Shown here one piece after another: positions 35,387 to 47,873 of a DNA stretch of 64,000 nucleotides; position 1 is the first letter of the stretch, and each line of letters opens with the position of its first letter. Source of the stretch: Pezicula radicicola (Eukaryota > Ascomycota > Leotiomycetes > Helotiales > Dermateaceae); assembly GCA_003008705.1 (NCBI GenBank), contig PDUO01000067.1, positions 156,289 to 220,288 on the forward strand, in the 5' to 3' direction. The position numbers were made by a program, and so were the translations under genes. The notes under the pieces are model-generated. The model saw only the letters and a program-made list of their open reading frames with translations. It had not been told where the DNA came from and did not search any database.

Positions 35387-36622
35387 GCCCTAAGTGATCG
35401 GTATTCCCCTGACCAATGTAATGCCCCAACATGGGATGAACGACGTGCTTGTTGAGTGTCGACAAAAGCCACAGGCCCAGCACCGAGGATGGTTTCTATT
35501 TTCAATTCTTGAAAACTTCCCTCCTCCCTCCTCACCACATCTCGGTGGCCTCGGAATATTTACTGCTGACTCGACGTGACCGGGGAATAGGAACATTAGG
35601 GCTATAGCTGAGAAGGAAGGGAAGCCGAGGCCAAGGACGGATCGAAGACGGTGGCTATTGGACTCTCAGTGTCGAAGACTTTACTTGTGTTCCCCCAACG
35701 GAACCACAAGTCACACGAATCGCAATCCTTCGAAACGGGTTGCGCTGATACCGAGGCATGATACAGTTTATTGTGGTGCAGCTGTTGGTTTTCTGCGGTC
35801 GCAATCTGGACTCGAGAGGTGGGTGCGCTTGCGGTTTGGACGGTCGAGTGCACAATATCAAAAACGAACCGTCTTCTGCCTTCACTATAAAGAGGAAACG
35901 AGTTGCATCTTAATTCACCAGATGCAAAAAAGTAGCACGCCTGACCGTCGTCGAAAGAGCGAGCTTGACGCGTTTTGTATGGGCCATCGGGCCACGTAAA
36001 GTTCCCGCCTGAGGTGATTACTGAACCTCCCGACGGGATTACATTAGAGAGAGGGTTGTCTCAACACAGAGTCTAAAACTTATATGTAGTTCTCATGACG
36101 AAAATAAATCTGTATATTGCTCTTGTAGTTGATTCATCAAGCTTGTATTACATCCCAATCCCCCGTTCATCTCTTTCACTGTATTGACAGCTCGCTTCAT
36201 CAACCCGTCGCTTAGGAATAAAAAGTTACCACTCTTCTCATCTATTGTCAAAGCCCCACTAGTCTTTGACCTCTCAGAGGAGTCTCTAGTTTCCCATCTT
36301 ATTTCCCCCCCCAATTTGTTTTCTTCAGCCACAAGCTATATATCAACATTCTAAATCAAGTGAGTCGCTCAACCAAACGGAGTTACCTAAATTAGGTGAG
36401 TAACTTCAATTAAGTAAATTTCTCAAAGTATATTAGGTCTAAGTGACTTAAATTCAATACTCTCCCATCTATATAATTGTTGTTTTTCCTAGTCTCTAAG
36501 ATATAGTCACACAGCAAGGACTACATTGTACGGAACATAGTTCTATTTCTATAAGATTACAGACAACAGATTACTAAATCTTCAGACCAAAGGTACCTGG
36601 TTTGCAGTAATTACTTCCTCTT
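35387..36622. other. intergenic downstream of kinase gene
   Basis: 1.2 kb. A minus-strand ORF of 79 codons (36093-36332) has no recognisable domain. At 36357-36460 the motifs CAAGTGAGTCGCT and ACCTAAATTAGGTGAGTAAC repeat those found near 24.0 kb. Confidence 0.45.
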
Positions 36623-39074
36623 TTATCCCTTCTGTCCCTTTGGTATTACCTTATTGGCCAAACGTTTTGCTTGTCCTTGGTCATTCCCCCCTGAATTTTG
36701 GTCGACTCTGTTATTCTTTGATGGGATAACCTTAATGCGCAGACGTTTTGCTTGTCCTTGGTCATTTTTGCCAGCATTTTGATCAGCTCTATTATCTTCC
36801 TCTTCCTCTTCCTCTTCCGTATCTTCAGAAAGGTCGGCTGGATTTTGTGTTGTATCTGTAATACCATTCCCTTGAGCGTTTTGAATTCCTGCATTTTTAC
36901 CACCAACAGCACCACCGCCTCCTCGTCGTGGACGTTTTCGTTTCGAATCACTAGCATCACCACCTCTATCTTCGTCTTCTCGTCGTCGTTTTGCACCCCC
37001 ACCCCCACCAGCTCCAGCACCTCCAGCACCTCCAGCACCTCCTCCACCTCCTTTTCCACCTCCTCGTCGTCGTCGCTTTCGTTTTCCGCCAACATCATCA
37101 CCATCTTCATCATCAGCTTCATCTCCATCATCTCGTTTTCGTTTCCCACCACCACCTCCCCCTCCACCACCACCACTAGGACCACCACCCGCCGCATTAT
37201 TACCAGTTGGAGGTGGTTCAGGAAACGGCACATCCCAAACCGAAGCCGCCACATTCCCATCCAAATCAACCTTCTTAACAACCAACAAAGCATCATCAAT
37301 AGCAGTCAACAACTCATCCGACTTAGGACGATCATCAGGTTCTATAGCCAAACACCTCAAAACAAGTTTCCTAAGTCTCAAACTATACGGAGCCTCCAAC
37401 AAACCAATACCCATAGTCTTAGTCCCAACACCATCTTCAGCAATCGTAGCCGTAAATTCATCAGTTTTCTTATCTGAGATCGCACGACCGCGACAAATGA
37501 GCATATACATGAGTCTGCCAACTTGATGTGTATTACTTTTTGCACTGTAAAATCTTTTCTTGACACCCCTGTTTCGGAGTTGTTCCTACTTTTGGTTTTA
37601 GTTTGTTATTCGACAGATAGAGATTTATTTCTTGTGAGAAACTCACGGGTGGGAAGTATCCTGGGGTTCCTTGTCCTTCTGCATCCGATATTTGCTTGTT
37701 AGTCTGCTTCTCAGGTGGATTGAGATCTTCGGCTACACCGAAATCTGCCAGCTAAAAGATAATGATTAAATCAAGCTATATATTTGGCTGGTGCTTTATA
37801 TTAGGGGGGACTTACCTTGAAGATGGGTGCTTTTATATGTTCATTTACATCTTTGTTTCCAATGAGAACTATAGTACAGTAATGGCCATGTTAAACATTT
37901 TCGCTTTCATATCAACCCCCCCCCCCCCCCCCCCCCCCCCCAGAGGTTACGAACTTACCATTTTCAGGCTTGAGATCAAAATGCACCAAATTTGTAAACC
38001 ATTTTTTACTTTCCTTAGCTGGTGTAGGCTTCTTAGACCTCCGAGGCTTCGGAGCATCCGGGGTTTCAGCTCCATGTTCCATAGCATGCAAACCCTTAGC
38101 TAAACACTTGAAGATAAGCAAAATAAGCTCTTCCGGCAATGGATTTGCAGCGGTATATCTCCTGAAACCAGACTTGATATTAGCTCAGTGACTTAGGAGG
38201 AAGGTGAATTCAGACTCCACCACGAAGCAAAATGAATGAAACAAGAAGAAAGGGATACATACGCATTAATCATCTTAATAAACCCCTCCATATGACCCCC
38301 CTCACAAAACTCCATCACAATCCTCCCAACCCTCAACTTCTGATCAAACATCCCAGTACCCTGACCCGTATCCTCCAGGTACCTAAAAGCCCTAACAACA
38401 TGATCAATCTTGAGCTCCGCAAACCTCTTTAGTTTACTATACTCATTCCTCAAAACATCATCCACGTTCACATTATCACCAACCTGATTAGAAGACTGCT
38501 TAACAACAACTTTTTTAATCCTCCTCTTTTGATTCGAAGCTGTATTAGGTAATTCCCATAATCCAGCAATGCCAAAACTACCTTTTCCTAGGATCTTGAC
38601 AGGTCTCCATGCATCTTCGGGCCTTCCTTGCCATGGGATCTTGGTTTCCCATTGTGGATATGAAGCAAGCCATTTTGCACCTTCGTCACCCCCATTGTCA
38701 ATATCTCCATTGTCATCATCTTCAATATTTTCATCCTCCTTCCCCTTCCTCTTCCCCTGCACCTTTACCTTCACTCTCACCCTCACCATTTTATTTTTAA
38801 CCTCCTTTATTCTCTGAGCATAGAACACTTCTTCCTGCAGCGATACGCGCCTGCCTTGCCCTTCCGCCGAGTAGTCGTTGTAAGTACCTTTTTGTTTTCT
38901 ATTTAAGATAACAATTGGAAATTCCCGTGGTTGCGCTGGACCGGCATTAGGTACCGGGTCTGGGTCGTCTGGTGCGGGTGCTGGTGCTGAAGCCTTTTGC
39001 TTTCCCTTTGCTCGCTTGGCAGCACGCTCGTCTCTGGCATTGTCGCGTTTTCGTTTTTCGTCGTTGTTGGCCAT
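36623..39074 (-). CDS. protein kinase with Gly/Lys/Arg-rich C-terminal tail
   Basis: Exons 39074-38263, 38161-37959, 37868-37816, 37751-37647 and 37585-36623 give 711 aa. A basic, Ala/Pro-rich N-terminus (about 150 aa) precedes the kinase domain. The glycine loop is ILGKGSFGIAGLW, KKVVVKQ holds the likely ATP lysine, MEFCEGGHM is the hinge, the catalytic loop is VHFDLKPEN (Asp near 333), DFG is in LADFGVAED, and GTPGYFPPEQ replaces the usual APE. HFD in place of HRD marks a non-RD-type loop. Helix F follows as THQVGRLMYMLICRGRAIS. The tail after about residue 490 is poly-Gly interleaved with KRKR/RRRR and acidic runs, suggesting nuclear or RNA/chromatin association (inference). Intron 2 carries a 26-nt G tract on the coding strand. 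The substrate is unknown; no specific kinase subfamily was recognised. Confidence 0.85.
37916..37941. repeat. 26-bp poly-C (poly-G on coding strand) homopolymer
   Basis: An uninterrupted run of 26 C on the plus strand inside kinase intron 2, beginning 17 nt downstream of the 5' splice site. Length is probably unstable in assembly or replication. G-runs can form quadruplexes in the pre-mRNA. Confidence 0.9.
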
Positions 39075-40059
39075 TGCTATACTGGTTTTCTCAACTCCGA
39101 CGGTGGTTGAAGCATGTAAAAAGACAAGAGTAATTGTAACACTTCAAACTAGCAGTGGCCTTTCTTCTATTGTGATTTTTGTTTTCTTTTTTGTGTTAAG
39201 CCCTGGGCTTTGTTCAGCGTCTGGACTATTTCATTTGTCCACAAATCCTGTCAAAGAACTGACATCGAGACTTTGACGCTTCCGTATACTCAACATCAAA
39301 ACAACAAAGGGTTGCCGGAAAGAACTTCGGTAATACTCGACAGCTATGAATTATTGGAAATTCAGAATGATCTGGAGTATGAGTCTAAAGACAAGTTTAG
39401 TTCAATTGTACAACAGTAAGCGAAGAAAACGTGGTTGATATAAGTAACTTACATGCTTTAGGAATATTATTTAAGGCTTGTAACTCAACATTCAGTTTAG
39501 TTAACTTGAGTGATCCACTTCACTGAGATAATTTAACATAGTTAGCCAAGAATTAATGAAACCAAGCGATTCAAGAACTTGTCGATACAGCTGTTAGGCT
39601 ACGTAACTCAAAGCACTAAAGTGAACTTGACTTCATGTGTCATAGAAATATTCGAATAGATGCACCCTCTTAATCATTAAACCATTTCAAGGAACTTGGA
39701 AGGAGGGTTGCAGTCAGCACTAGCCTCTGTTTTCTACTTATTTATCATTATGACTTGTTCCATCGTTCTGTGACCTTAGCACCTGCTGAAATCGATCGCC
39801 ATCATGTAGAGTCCTTGCAAGGTCACGCACGTAAGCACAAGGTCTTGAAAACTATTCGCTTTATCTGTCTCTCGGAGCCAGAAATATAACTCTATCCCAT
39901 AGCAATATCAACTCGATTGGGGCCTCAGAAACTTCGGGTCTTACAGCTTAGACTGCTCTTGACCTCGCCTTCTTGTGTGGCTCAAGTATTGTATCTCTCG
40001 TAATCAAATGTAACCCAACGCCCGTTTAGCATTCTCCATTTCGAGTTGGCGAAATATGG
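39075..40059. other. intergenic upstream of kinase gene
   Basis: About 1 kb. No supported ORF. Around 39,430-39,530 there are several AACTTGAGTGATCCACTT-like motifs related to the repeat family at 24.0 and 36.4 kb. Confidence 0.45.
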
Positions 40060-40696
40060 CTAAGTCATAGCATGGGTTCTAGTCCACTCTCTAGCAGTTG
40101 CGATCGCAGCAGGTTCATCTTCCTTCCATCTCTTCGCGACATCGGGGGCTAACGGATCGTCCGGATTTGGGGCACCAAGGAGGGCTTGAATCGACAGGAG
40201 GATGGTTCGAATTTGTAACGCAGGGGACCAGTTGCCTATATGAAGGATGGATGTCAGCTTTGAACAATAATCTTGGTGGAGCTACAAGGGGATGCAGATA
40301 TTGGCATACTCTTCAGAACATCCAAGCAGATGCGGCCGAGCTTATCGATATTGGGGTGGTAGATCTTGGTGAGGAAGCGGATCTTTGGTGGAGTCATGGG
40401 ATAGTCGTCTGGAAGGAAGAGTTCGAGTTTGAAAATGCCCCCTAAGCATATGTCAGAGTCTTGGTGTCTAAGAATGCAAGTATGGATGTATAACCTTCGT
40501 ATGGGGAGGAAGACGGTCCATGTATCGACACGTCAAAGTATCGCAAGTTGTCCTCATGTGGGACGGCACTGATTCCAGGGACACTGTCATTTGTATGTAT
40601 CAGTTTGCTGCTGCATATCAATAAAGAGGGGCGGGGCACTTACGGCTCTGCCATTAACCTCTCAGTCTCCTTGATGATCCTCTTCGGAAGCGCCAT
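40060..40696 (-). CDS. ubc13: ubiquitin-conjugating enzyme E2, Ubc13/UBE2N
   Basis: Exons 40696-40644, 40583-40495, 40441-40310 and 40235-40060 give 149 aa, the standard Ubc13 length. With Mms2/Uev1 it builds Lys63-linked ubiquitin chains in DNA-damage tolerance and trafficking. The UBC fold reads [75 protein letters not shown] (HPN motif, catalytic Cys86) and [20 protein letters not shown] followed by PNPDDPL. The SIQALL region is typical of Ubc13 rather than Ubc4/5. All features look functional. It is transcribed divergently from the Mtc5/WDR59 gene, with 659 bp between the two starts. Confidence 0.96.
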
Positions 40697-41355
40697 GATG
40701 GCGACTAGTGCGTGATACTGAAGCGGATATGAGGAACCAAGCTGGCACAATCAAAATACGCTGGAATTGAGAGTAAGATCTGGTGGTTCTTGGAAGTTGA
40801 CTCGATAAGGAAAGTACGGGCGTTTGAGTGTACAACTGATGGCACTTTGCGATGTGAATAGCGGTGCGCTCCTAGGAAACGAGAAACTAGTAGAAACTAC
40901 GTATGCAAATGGCGTTGTTGTCGCTGTTGTTGTATAAGACCAAGGCAATATATCTAGAAATTTGCTTGTGGGTGAGAAGGAGGTTTGCAACTTTCTGCCT
41001 CTCCCCACCAAGATGCTCACGATGGCAGTCGCACGGAGGAACTTCGGCAGGAACACTTGGCTGTTCTTCTAGTCCGGATGCGGATGTTTGAGCTCGAGGG
41101 GAAAGAAGGCGAGGTCTCAGCCTCGACAAAAGGTAAAGGTGACCCGACCATCAAGGTATTTCAACTTGTGCACCTACGGTATCTATCTATTTGCGAGATA
41201 GTGAACGGATGCCTGGCGACGAGAAGCACCTATTCTTTTATTAAAATATGTGATTCGAGCCACAAAATGCATATCGCCAGCTGACATTCAAGAACGCCCA
41301 GAGCCTGATGCTTCGCTGCCTTGACGATGCGAATTGGTGAATACCCTACGCCATC
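40697..41355. promoter_or_regulatory. bidirectional intergenic region between ubc13 and mtc5
   Basis: 659 bp between two divergent conserved starts. ORFs inside overlap on both strands and show no domain. Probably holds both promoters; no individual element was assigned. Confidence 0.55.
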
Positions 41356-44300
41356 ATGATGGATGATTCGAGAAAGGGGAAGACCATAAGGTCGGCTTTT
41401 GATAGCACCACTTTCGATGCAGATGTATCTATATATGTCGATCGCAAAGTTGGCTCTGCCACAATCTCTCCATCAGGTCGAGATGTTGCTCTTGCATCGT
41501 TCGTAAATCTTCTACATAGTGTCGTACATATTTCTAACCATGCAACAGGACGGAAGGTCTCGATATCATCGACCTCGATTCCCCGTTGAACCCTCCCCGC
41601 CATCTTCGACATGGTCTCCCATGGCTTGTCGCCGACGTACAATGGTCGCCATTTGCAGTTCGCGATTACTGGGTTGTCAGCACTGCAAACCAGAAGGCCT
41701 TGGTGTGGAATCTAAATATGCAGGAGGATGCCTCTCATGGAGCAATCGAACACACACTGCATGGGCATACGAGAGCAATTACAGACATCAATTTTTCAGC
41801 GCACCACCCGGACATGCTTGCGACCTGTGCTGTTGATGGGTTTGTGCATTGCTGGGATTTGCGACGGCCTAGACAACCAGTCCTTACCTTTTGTGATTGG
41901 TTTGCTGGTGCCACCCAGGTCAAATGGAATCGGCAAGACTCTCATGTTTTGGCCTCATCTCATGATCGATGGCTGCGCATATGGGACGACCGATTTGGTG
42001 CTAAGCCAATGAGATCTATAAATGCACATGAATCGAAAATATATGGTATTGATTGGAATCGGACTAGAGCTTCTGGTGTGGTTACTTGCTCTTTGGACAA
42101 AAGCATCAAATTTTGGGATTATACCAATGAAATAGATGAGCCTGAGCGTATTATTCGAACAGACTTTCCAGTTTGGCGAGCTCGACATACACCTTTTGGA
42201 TGGGGCGTTATGGCAATGCCTCAAAATACAACTGGGCACCTTCATCTTTATAAGCGTCAGCTTGAGACCTTTAGTGACCTCCAGAAGGATAGTCCAGCAC
42301 CAGCAGCGGCTGTCTTCCCTGGACATGGAGACCACAAAGTCAAGGAATTTCTGTGGCGGAGTCGAGGCGGTATAACAGATGACGGGGTTGACAATCGTGA
42401 CTTCCAGCTTGTCTCATGGGGCGAAGACAACCACCTGCGCTTGAAACGCATAGGCCCGGAGATTCTCGAGAAGGTTGGTTATATTAAGGGCAGTCAATTC
42501 CATAAGAAGCTCAACCTTACGCGCAAGGGAGCCACCTATAAATCATTTCGTAATATCGAGAATGGCTCAGTCGATAAGAAAGCGGCTACAATCAGCGGAC
42601 CTCGACCAGGAAGTGCGGGCTTAAAGGTAAGTACTTTGAGTGTCGGCGTGAACAGAGGCACATTGTCCCCAAATACTCGCTCCAGCGTGGTCACTCGTAC
42701 ACCTGCCATGAAAGTAAAGAATCAGCCTGCAAAGTCGGAGGATCAGATCCAAAAACAAATTGCATGGATGCGTGGTATAAATTCCAGCAAACCGGAAAGG
42801 GCTGCAACTCCACAAAAACGGCCGGCATCAAGGAGGTTTTCACTTCTCAGTCCTGAGTTCGAGGACGATGGAGATTGGGATGCTCCGGAAACATTACGTG
42901 ACGAGATCATTCGAATCCATGATCAATTGCCTAAGATAACTTTCAACGATGTGAATATGGACAAAAGGACTGTTGTGGCCTCGATGAACGGGCCTTGGGG
43001 AGAAGGCGGCAATACTATCTACATTAGAGTTACAATGACTTTTCCAGAGCAGTATCCCGAGACAAAGGCGCCAACCTTTGTAATTGGAAAAACTTCCCAT
43101 ATGCCAGATGCGGTTTACGAGAAGCTGAGACGAGAGGTACATCAAATTGCAGCGGGTTTTGTATCTCGGCGACAAGGTTGTTTAGATGCAGCTCTTTGTT
43201 ATCTTCTGGGGGAAGTAGACCTCGAGGCGAGCACTACCTTCTTTGATGATATTGAAGATATTGATGATGATATCGACGGTCTTGCTGATGAAAGCTCAAG
43301 CGATGACGAGGATGACGATATTCCTGCTGGTGCCTCAGCGATGATGTCGCAGGAACTTGATTCCAGTGCTACCGAAGACATGCTCTCTACTGCTCATCGA
43401 AATGCTAATATGCCTCTACCAAGATTGTGCGGTGCTCGATTTTCCAAGGATGGCAGACTTGTATGCTTTTTTCCACCAAAAGAAGACAAAGTCAAATCGC
43501 TTCTGGGTACTTTGATCGATAATAGCAATGCACGAGCGAAGGGAGAACCTGTCTTCGAAACCTTTGGTCGATTAAACAACAATTCTTCTCCTGGGCCGCG
43601 GATCAAATCCGTTGCCGAAGAGAGTGAGGCCGAATCTGATGTCTCAGATGATTCAATATCTTCATCGGATTCAGACTCATCACGCTTCCGCGTTGCACAT
43701 TTCCCGATGAACGAGATGTGGCGCCCTTCAAACCGCCGCGGCTATATGAAAGCACTCTCAACCAACAGGTCCCAACGATCCAGCGGTGGAGGGACTGGTA
43801 CTGGTACCGGTACTGGAACTGGCCTTGGTAGAAGTCGAGCTTTGAAACCTAAGAATATTATAGCTCTACATGATATCAGCGAGCTTCTACCTGCTAAGAA
43901 AGAGCTCGCCCGTGAATATGCTATATTCGGGGAGGGCCCCGATATTTGTGAACACAATGCTATGGTGGCCGAGAAACATGGCTTTACGGATCTCTCTGAT
44001 ATATGGAGATATGTTGCAATGATATTGCATAACGAGGTCCCGCTTGAGGTACTGGATCAAAGCCACCGCAGCGAACCAATACTTGTCGTTGCAAAGGATA
44101 TGGCGAATCGACAACGAAGCCGGAGAGATAGTGGCTCGGACAGCGGTGTCGATATCTCATATGACTTCCCAGGCCGCAAGAAGACTCTCATGGGCCGCGT
44201 CAAATGGGGAAACAGCCCAGTTGCAAAACAATTGATTTCTGATCTCTTTACTTTCTACGAAGGTAAAGCAGATATTCAAATGCTGGCCATGCTTTCTTGC

Positions 44301-45797
44301 GTATTTAGTGAGCCAAATAGTGGAGACAGCAGCGTTTCGCATGCAGAGAGACGGATGAGCCAACCTCAAACCCCACTCTCCATGAAAACGCCAGCCTTTT
44401 CATTAGACTACTTTCCAACTGATGCTGCTGCTTGGAGTATGTATCAACGAGCTCCGATCACCTCAACAGTTTCTACACCCAAGATGAGTTATACACCGGT
44501 TGGGTTGTATGGATCTGTCGGCTCATCTAATGGAGCCTGGGGAAGTGATCCGACATCGACATCATACTCGTGCGGAGAGACACCACCATTGCGATCAAAC
44601 CGGGCAAGCTCAGAGCAGCTTCACTACCAATCTCAAAGCCTTTCGACCTCTCCGGATGGAGCACGTAGCTTTCGTCGTGCAAACTCTGGCCTTGCGTCTA
44701 GCTTTGCGGCAAGTTTTTCACGACCCTTCTCACTTACTGCATCTTCATCGCCTCCCAATCCTCCTCCAGCCCGTAAACGACCAAGTCCTGTGGAAAACAT
44801 GCTTAGCTCCTTGGCCCCCAGCACCATTACCTGGGGAAACACAACGGTTTTAGGAAGCGTGAAGGAGCAGGGGGTTCCTGAACAATCCTCTTACTCCGAT
44901 GACGAGGATGCAAGGGATGTGGGACAGCCTACAAAATGTACTGGAATTAGCCTGACGATTGAAAACCAGAATGCGTTCGACGATGATGGCTGCATGAGTA
45001 CATCGCTCCTAAATCTCACTCATTCATCTCTCTTCGCAAGCTACCGGCGAGCATATGCAGAGCTCCTGTTTATGTGGGGACAACCTCTATCAAGACTCGA
45101 AGTCCTCAAATTCAACGGCTTAAAGGATTACTTTGCCGAGATAGACATTGCCGAGAATAGGTCCTATGCCGGGTCTGTCCTCTCCAATGATACCAGAACG
45201 TCGCACCACGATAACGCTCCGCCTTCTCCTATTCTTCTAGGCAAGAGGGAACACCCTACCAAAGTACTCGGAGATCAAGGCCTTGATGTAACAGGATACT
45301 GCCTTCTGCACGAATCCCGACTTGAACCACTTCCCATAAGACCTAGCAGTGGTGCTAAGGGCCGTTGCGACAGATGCAAGACGGTACAACACCAGTTACG
45401 TTGCACGATTTGCATGGAACCAGTTAGCGCGCTATTCCCACCATGTCTATCTTGTGGATGTGTCGCGCATCAGGAATGTCTGTCAGAATATCAGTCTTAC
45501 GGCGATACGAACTGTCCAGGTGGATGCGATTGTGATTGTGGAGGGAAGGCAAGCGAGGGTCTTGTCGAGAGCTGGGAGGTTTTGAAGGGGGCAATTGAGC
45601 GTATGCGAGATTCAGAAAATAGGACGAAGGAAAGCCCAGAAGAATGGGAAGATATTCAAAGCAATGGTCTAAGTGGAGGCCTGGGAAGAGGGTACTCTAC
45701 GCTCAGCAAAAGACTAGGGCAAGTTCGAAATGGTGATTGGGGAAGAGCTGGAGTGAAGAAGAAGTCCAGCAGTCTCCGCAAGGAGGAGATTTTTTAA
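41356..45797 (+). CDS. mtc5: SEA/GATOR2 complex subunit Mtc5 (Sea3; WDR59 homologue)
   Basis: Exons 41356-41498 and 41549-45797 give 1463 aa. This subunit acts at the vacuole in the SEACAT/GATOR2 complex that tunes TORC1 to amino acids. Order: N-terminal WD40 propeller (about residues 50-340: VADVQWSPF, HTRAITDINFSAH, DGFVHCWDLR, HDRWLRIWDDRF, SLDKSIKFWDY), then an RWD domain (about 440-560: DEIIRIHDQLPKITFNDVNM and IYIRVTMTFPEQYPETKAPT), acidic and Ser-rich linkers, and a C-terminal RING-like zinc module (CDRCKTVQHQLRCTICMEPV, then CLSCGCVAHQECLSEYQ and CPGGCDCDCGG). WD40-RWD-RING is specific to WDR59/Mtc5. A GTAAGT at 42627 could be an alternative in-frame intron donor within a low-complexity stretch; I kept it as exon. 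A shorter start at 41359 is possible. Confidence 0.94.
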
Positions 45798-46671
45798 TCG
45801 GTTGTATATTAATGACATTACATGAACTGGCGCTGAAGGCTATTTGAACAGCATAGCAATATTCAGGAGCATGGATAGGAGTACAGAGATCATGTAGAGC
45901 TTGTTCAAAGAAAGCGAGATTAATTGGTCATGAACCATTTCAGGTGATACCATTCTCGAGTTTTTGTTTTGCGGTGTCCTGATGTCATCGCCAATTTGAG
46001 TTAGGTAAGTTGGGTTGGTACAGTTGGCCCTTCAAAGCTCTTGAGCAGTCAACACACTGCTAATGCGACATAGGTAGTACGTACAGTACTGCGGAGTAGG
46101 ACAGGTAGGTGCCTACAAGCTTGGCGAAGTCTAAATCCGCCTTGCGTCAAAATAATATTCCTACCGTGACTATCTTCCCCAAATGCGGCGCTAAAGGACA
46201 GAGCCTCCCCAGGATATACAGACCCTTCCCCTTTTCGGGTTGCGGCTGAGCAATAATCATCCTAAGTCTATGCTGTGCCCTTTGTGGCTTGGCCGCAACC
46301 AATGAATCACGAGGATCAGGCGAGAGCTGAAAAAAGGGTGGAACATCAACCACACATTCAAGAAAGCCTTCCCTAAAGCTCTTGTCAATTTTATTGGGTC
46401 TGTTGCGAAAGGAATGTCCACATATTCTTGGAATGCGGCTAATGCTTACATGTGGCTGCGCAGTTGGCTGCATGCCGCCGACGGTGGCGTGAGCTGTTAT
46501 GTGTAAATATGACAGTGCTTCCCCTCCATATTTGAAAGCATCCAGCTGAAGCCTTCTGCTGCATACTTTTGCAGAGCCAGAATCTTAACTTCGAAAAGTC
46601 TCTTGAGTATCACATTTCTCTCTCTCTCTCTTACCAAACTTCTCAAGTTTAATATCTATATCATCGAGGTC
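45798..46671. other. intergenic between mtc5 and LITAF-like gene
   Basis: 874 bp. A CT microsatellite (about 46617-46632) lies about 40 bp upstream of the LITAF-like start, a common pyrimidine tract position in fungal promoters. The 108-codon minus ORF at 46147-46473 has no domain. Confidence 0.55.
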
Positions 46672-47393
46672 ATGGCTTCGTACCCAGATCAAAAGAGTAC
46701 GTCGTAGCTTATCCAATTTAGGACCCGTTCTAACAGTTTTCGTAGACCTTCCACCCTACCAACAAGAGGTCCCAGTTCAGCAACAGCCACAAGCAGACGG
46801 AACCTACTCTCCCCAACCGTAAAATCCAGCCGGTCCCCAGCTCTCACCCATCAAAGCTGACAATTCAACCACAGTGTCCAACAATACCCATCACAATCAC
46901 CACCACCCCAAATGGCCTATGGCCAACCTCCACAAGATCCAAACACCGCTTATCAACAACCAATCCAACAAGCCCAATTTGTACAACAACAACAACAACC
47001 AATTGAGAAAGGAGCTATGCAGAATACGCAGCAAGCACCCCAACAGCAGCAGCAAGGTCGGCAATTCCAAAATGCAACACCTCTGGCTTCACTCGGTCGG
47101 ACACCAGCTCCTGCTGACTGCCCTGCCTGTGGGCAGCGATCTATGACTCGGATCTCATACGTGGTGGGGAACACTACACAGTGAGTTGTGTCCTTAATTG
47201 TTATATTCAATCAAATTGCTGATGGTAATTTAGTGTGTGGGCTATTGGAACGTGTATAGTAACCGGGTTTTGCTGCTGGATTCCTTATCTGATTGATGGG
47301 ACGAAGAATGTCGATCATCATTGTGGACAGTGTAGTACTTTGTTGGCAACCTGGCATCGCAGTGGTTCTACTGAGGTTCATCAGCATAGTTAA
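46672..47393 (+). CDS. LITAF-domain zinc-ribbon membrane-associated protein
   Basis: Exons 46672-46696, 46746-46818, 46875-47180 and 47234-47393 give 187 aa; exon 1 is only 25 nt. LITAF domains insert a zinc-stabilised hydrophobic helix into endosomal/lysosomal membranes. The N-terminal two-thirds is Pro/Gln-rich (YGQPPQDPNTAYQQPIQQAQ), with PPYQ and PPPQ-type motifs. The domain starts at PAPADCPACGQRSMTRISYV, continues with the hydrophobic VWAIGTCIVTGFCCWIPYLI, and ends with HHCGQCSTLLATW, so the CxxC pair on each side of the helix is complete. Length fits small fungal LITAF proteins. The gene is tail-to-tail with the MYND-finger gene. Confidence 0.9.
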
Positions 47394-47873
47394 AGGGGCG
47401 AAGGTGTGAGGGCTTGGGTTAATTTACGACTTTCTTTGATCTGTTTTTGGAGTATTGTGCATTGGGCAAAGCTGGAATGGCCACGGCCGTCAATTGGTAA
47501 TGTTATTGGCTGATCTGTTTAAGTGATGGCTTAAGTACCCATGCTTCATCAGCTTTATTTATGGTCTTGGATATGATTTGCTTTGTCGGTTTACTTCTTC
47601 ATCAATATATTGATCTCTTCTTTGGGTTCTCTGTGGTGGTATAAATCGTAGTTGATTCCTAATAACTAGGTCGAGCAGTAGTCTTAATACTCGTGTACGT
47701 ACAAAGACTAGTCCTAATTGGGCTAGTAGCGCTGCGCGGCCTCTTATTGGCCCAGAGTGTTGGAGCTCTTACATAATACACACGTGATATGGGAAATCAA
47801 TGTTCCAACAGTTTTGGACTCTGCTGTATTACTGAATATCGTAGCAAATGTGGTTAATATGATACCTCAAAAC
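47394..47873. other. convergent intergenic region
   Basis: 480 bp between two stops. No gene seen. Confidence 0.5.

Noticed and set aside
36093..36332. 79-codon minus-strand ORF (opens MAEENKLGGEIRWE)
   Set aside because: Looks protein-like at first but no motif, no compatible exon and no upstream promoter evidence.
46147..46473. 108-codon minus-strand ORF upstream of the LITAF-like gene
   Set aside because: No recognisable features and it overlaps the probable promoter.
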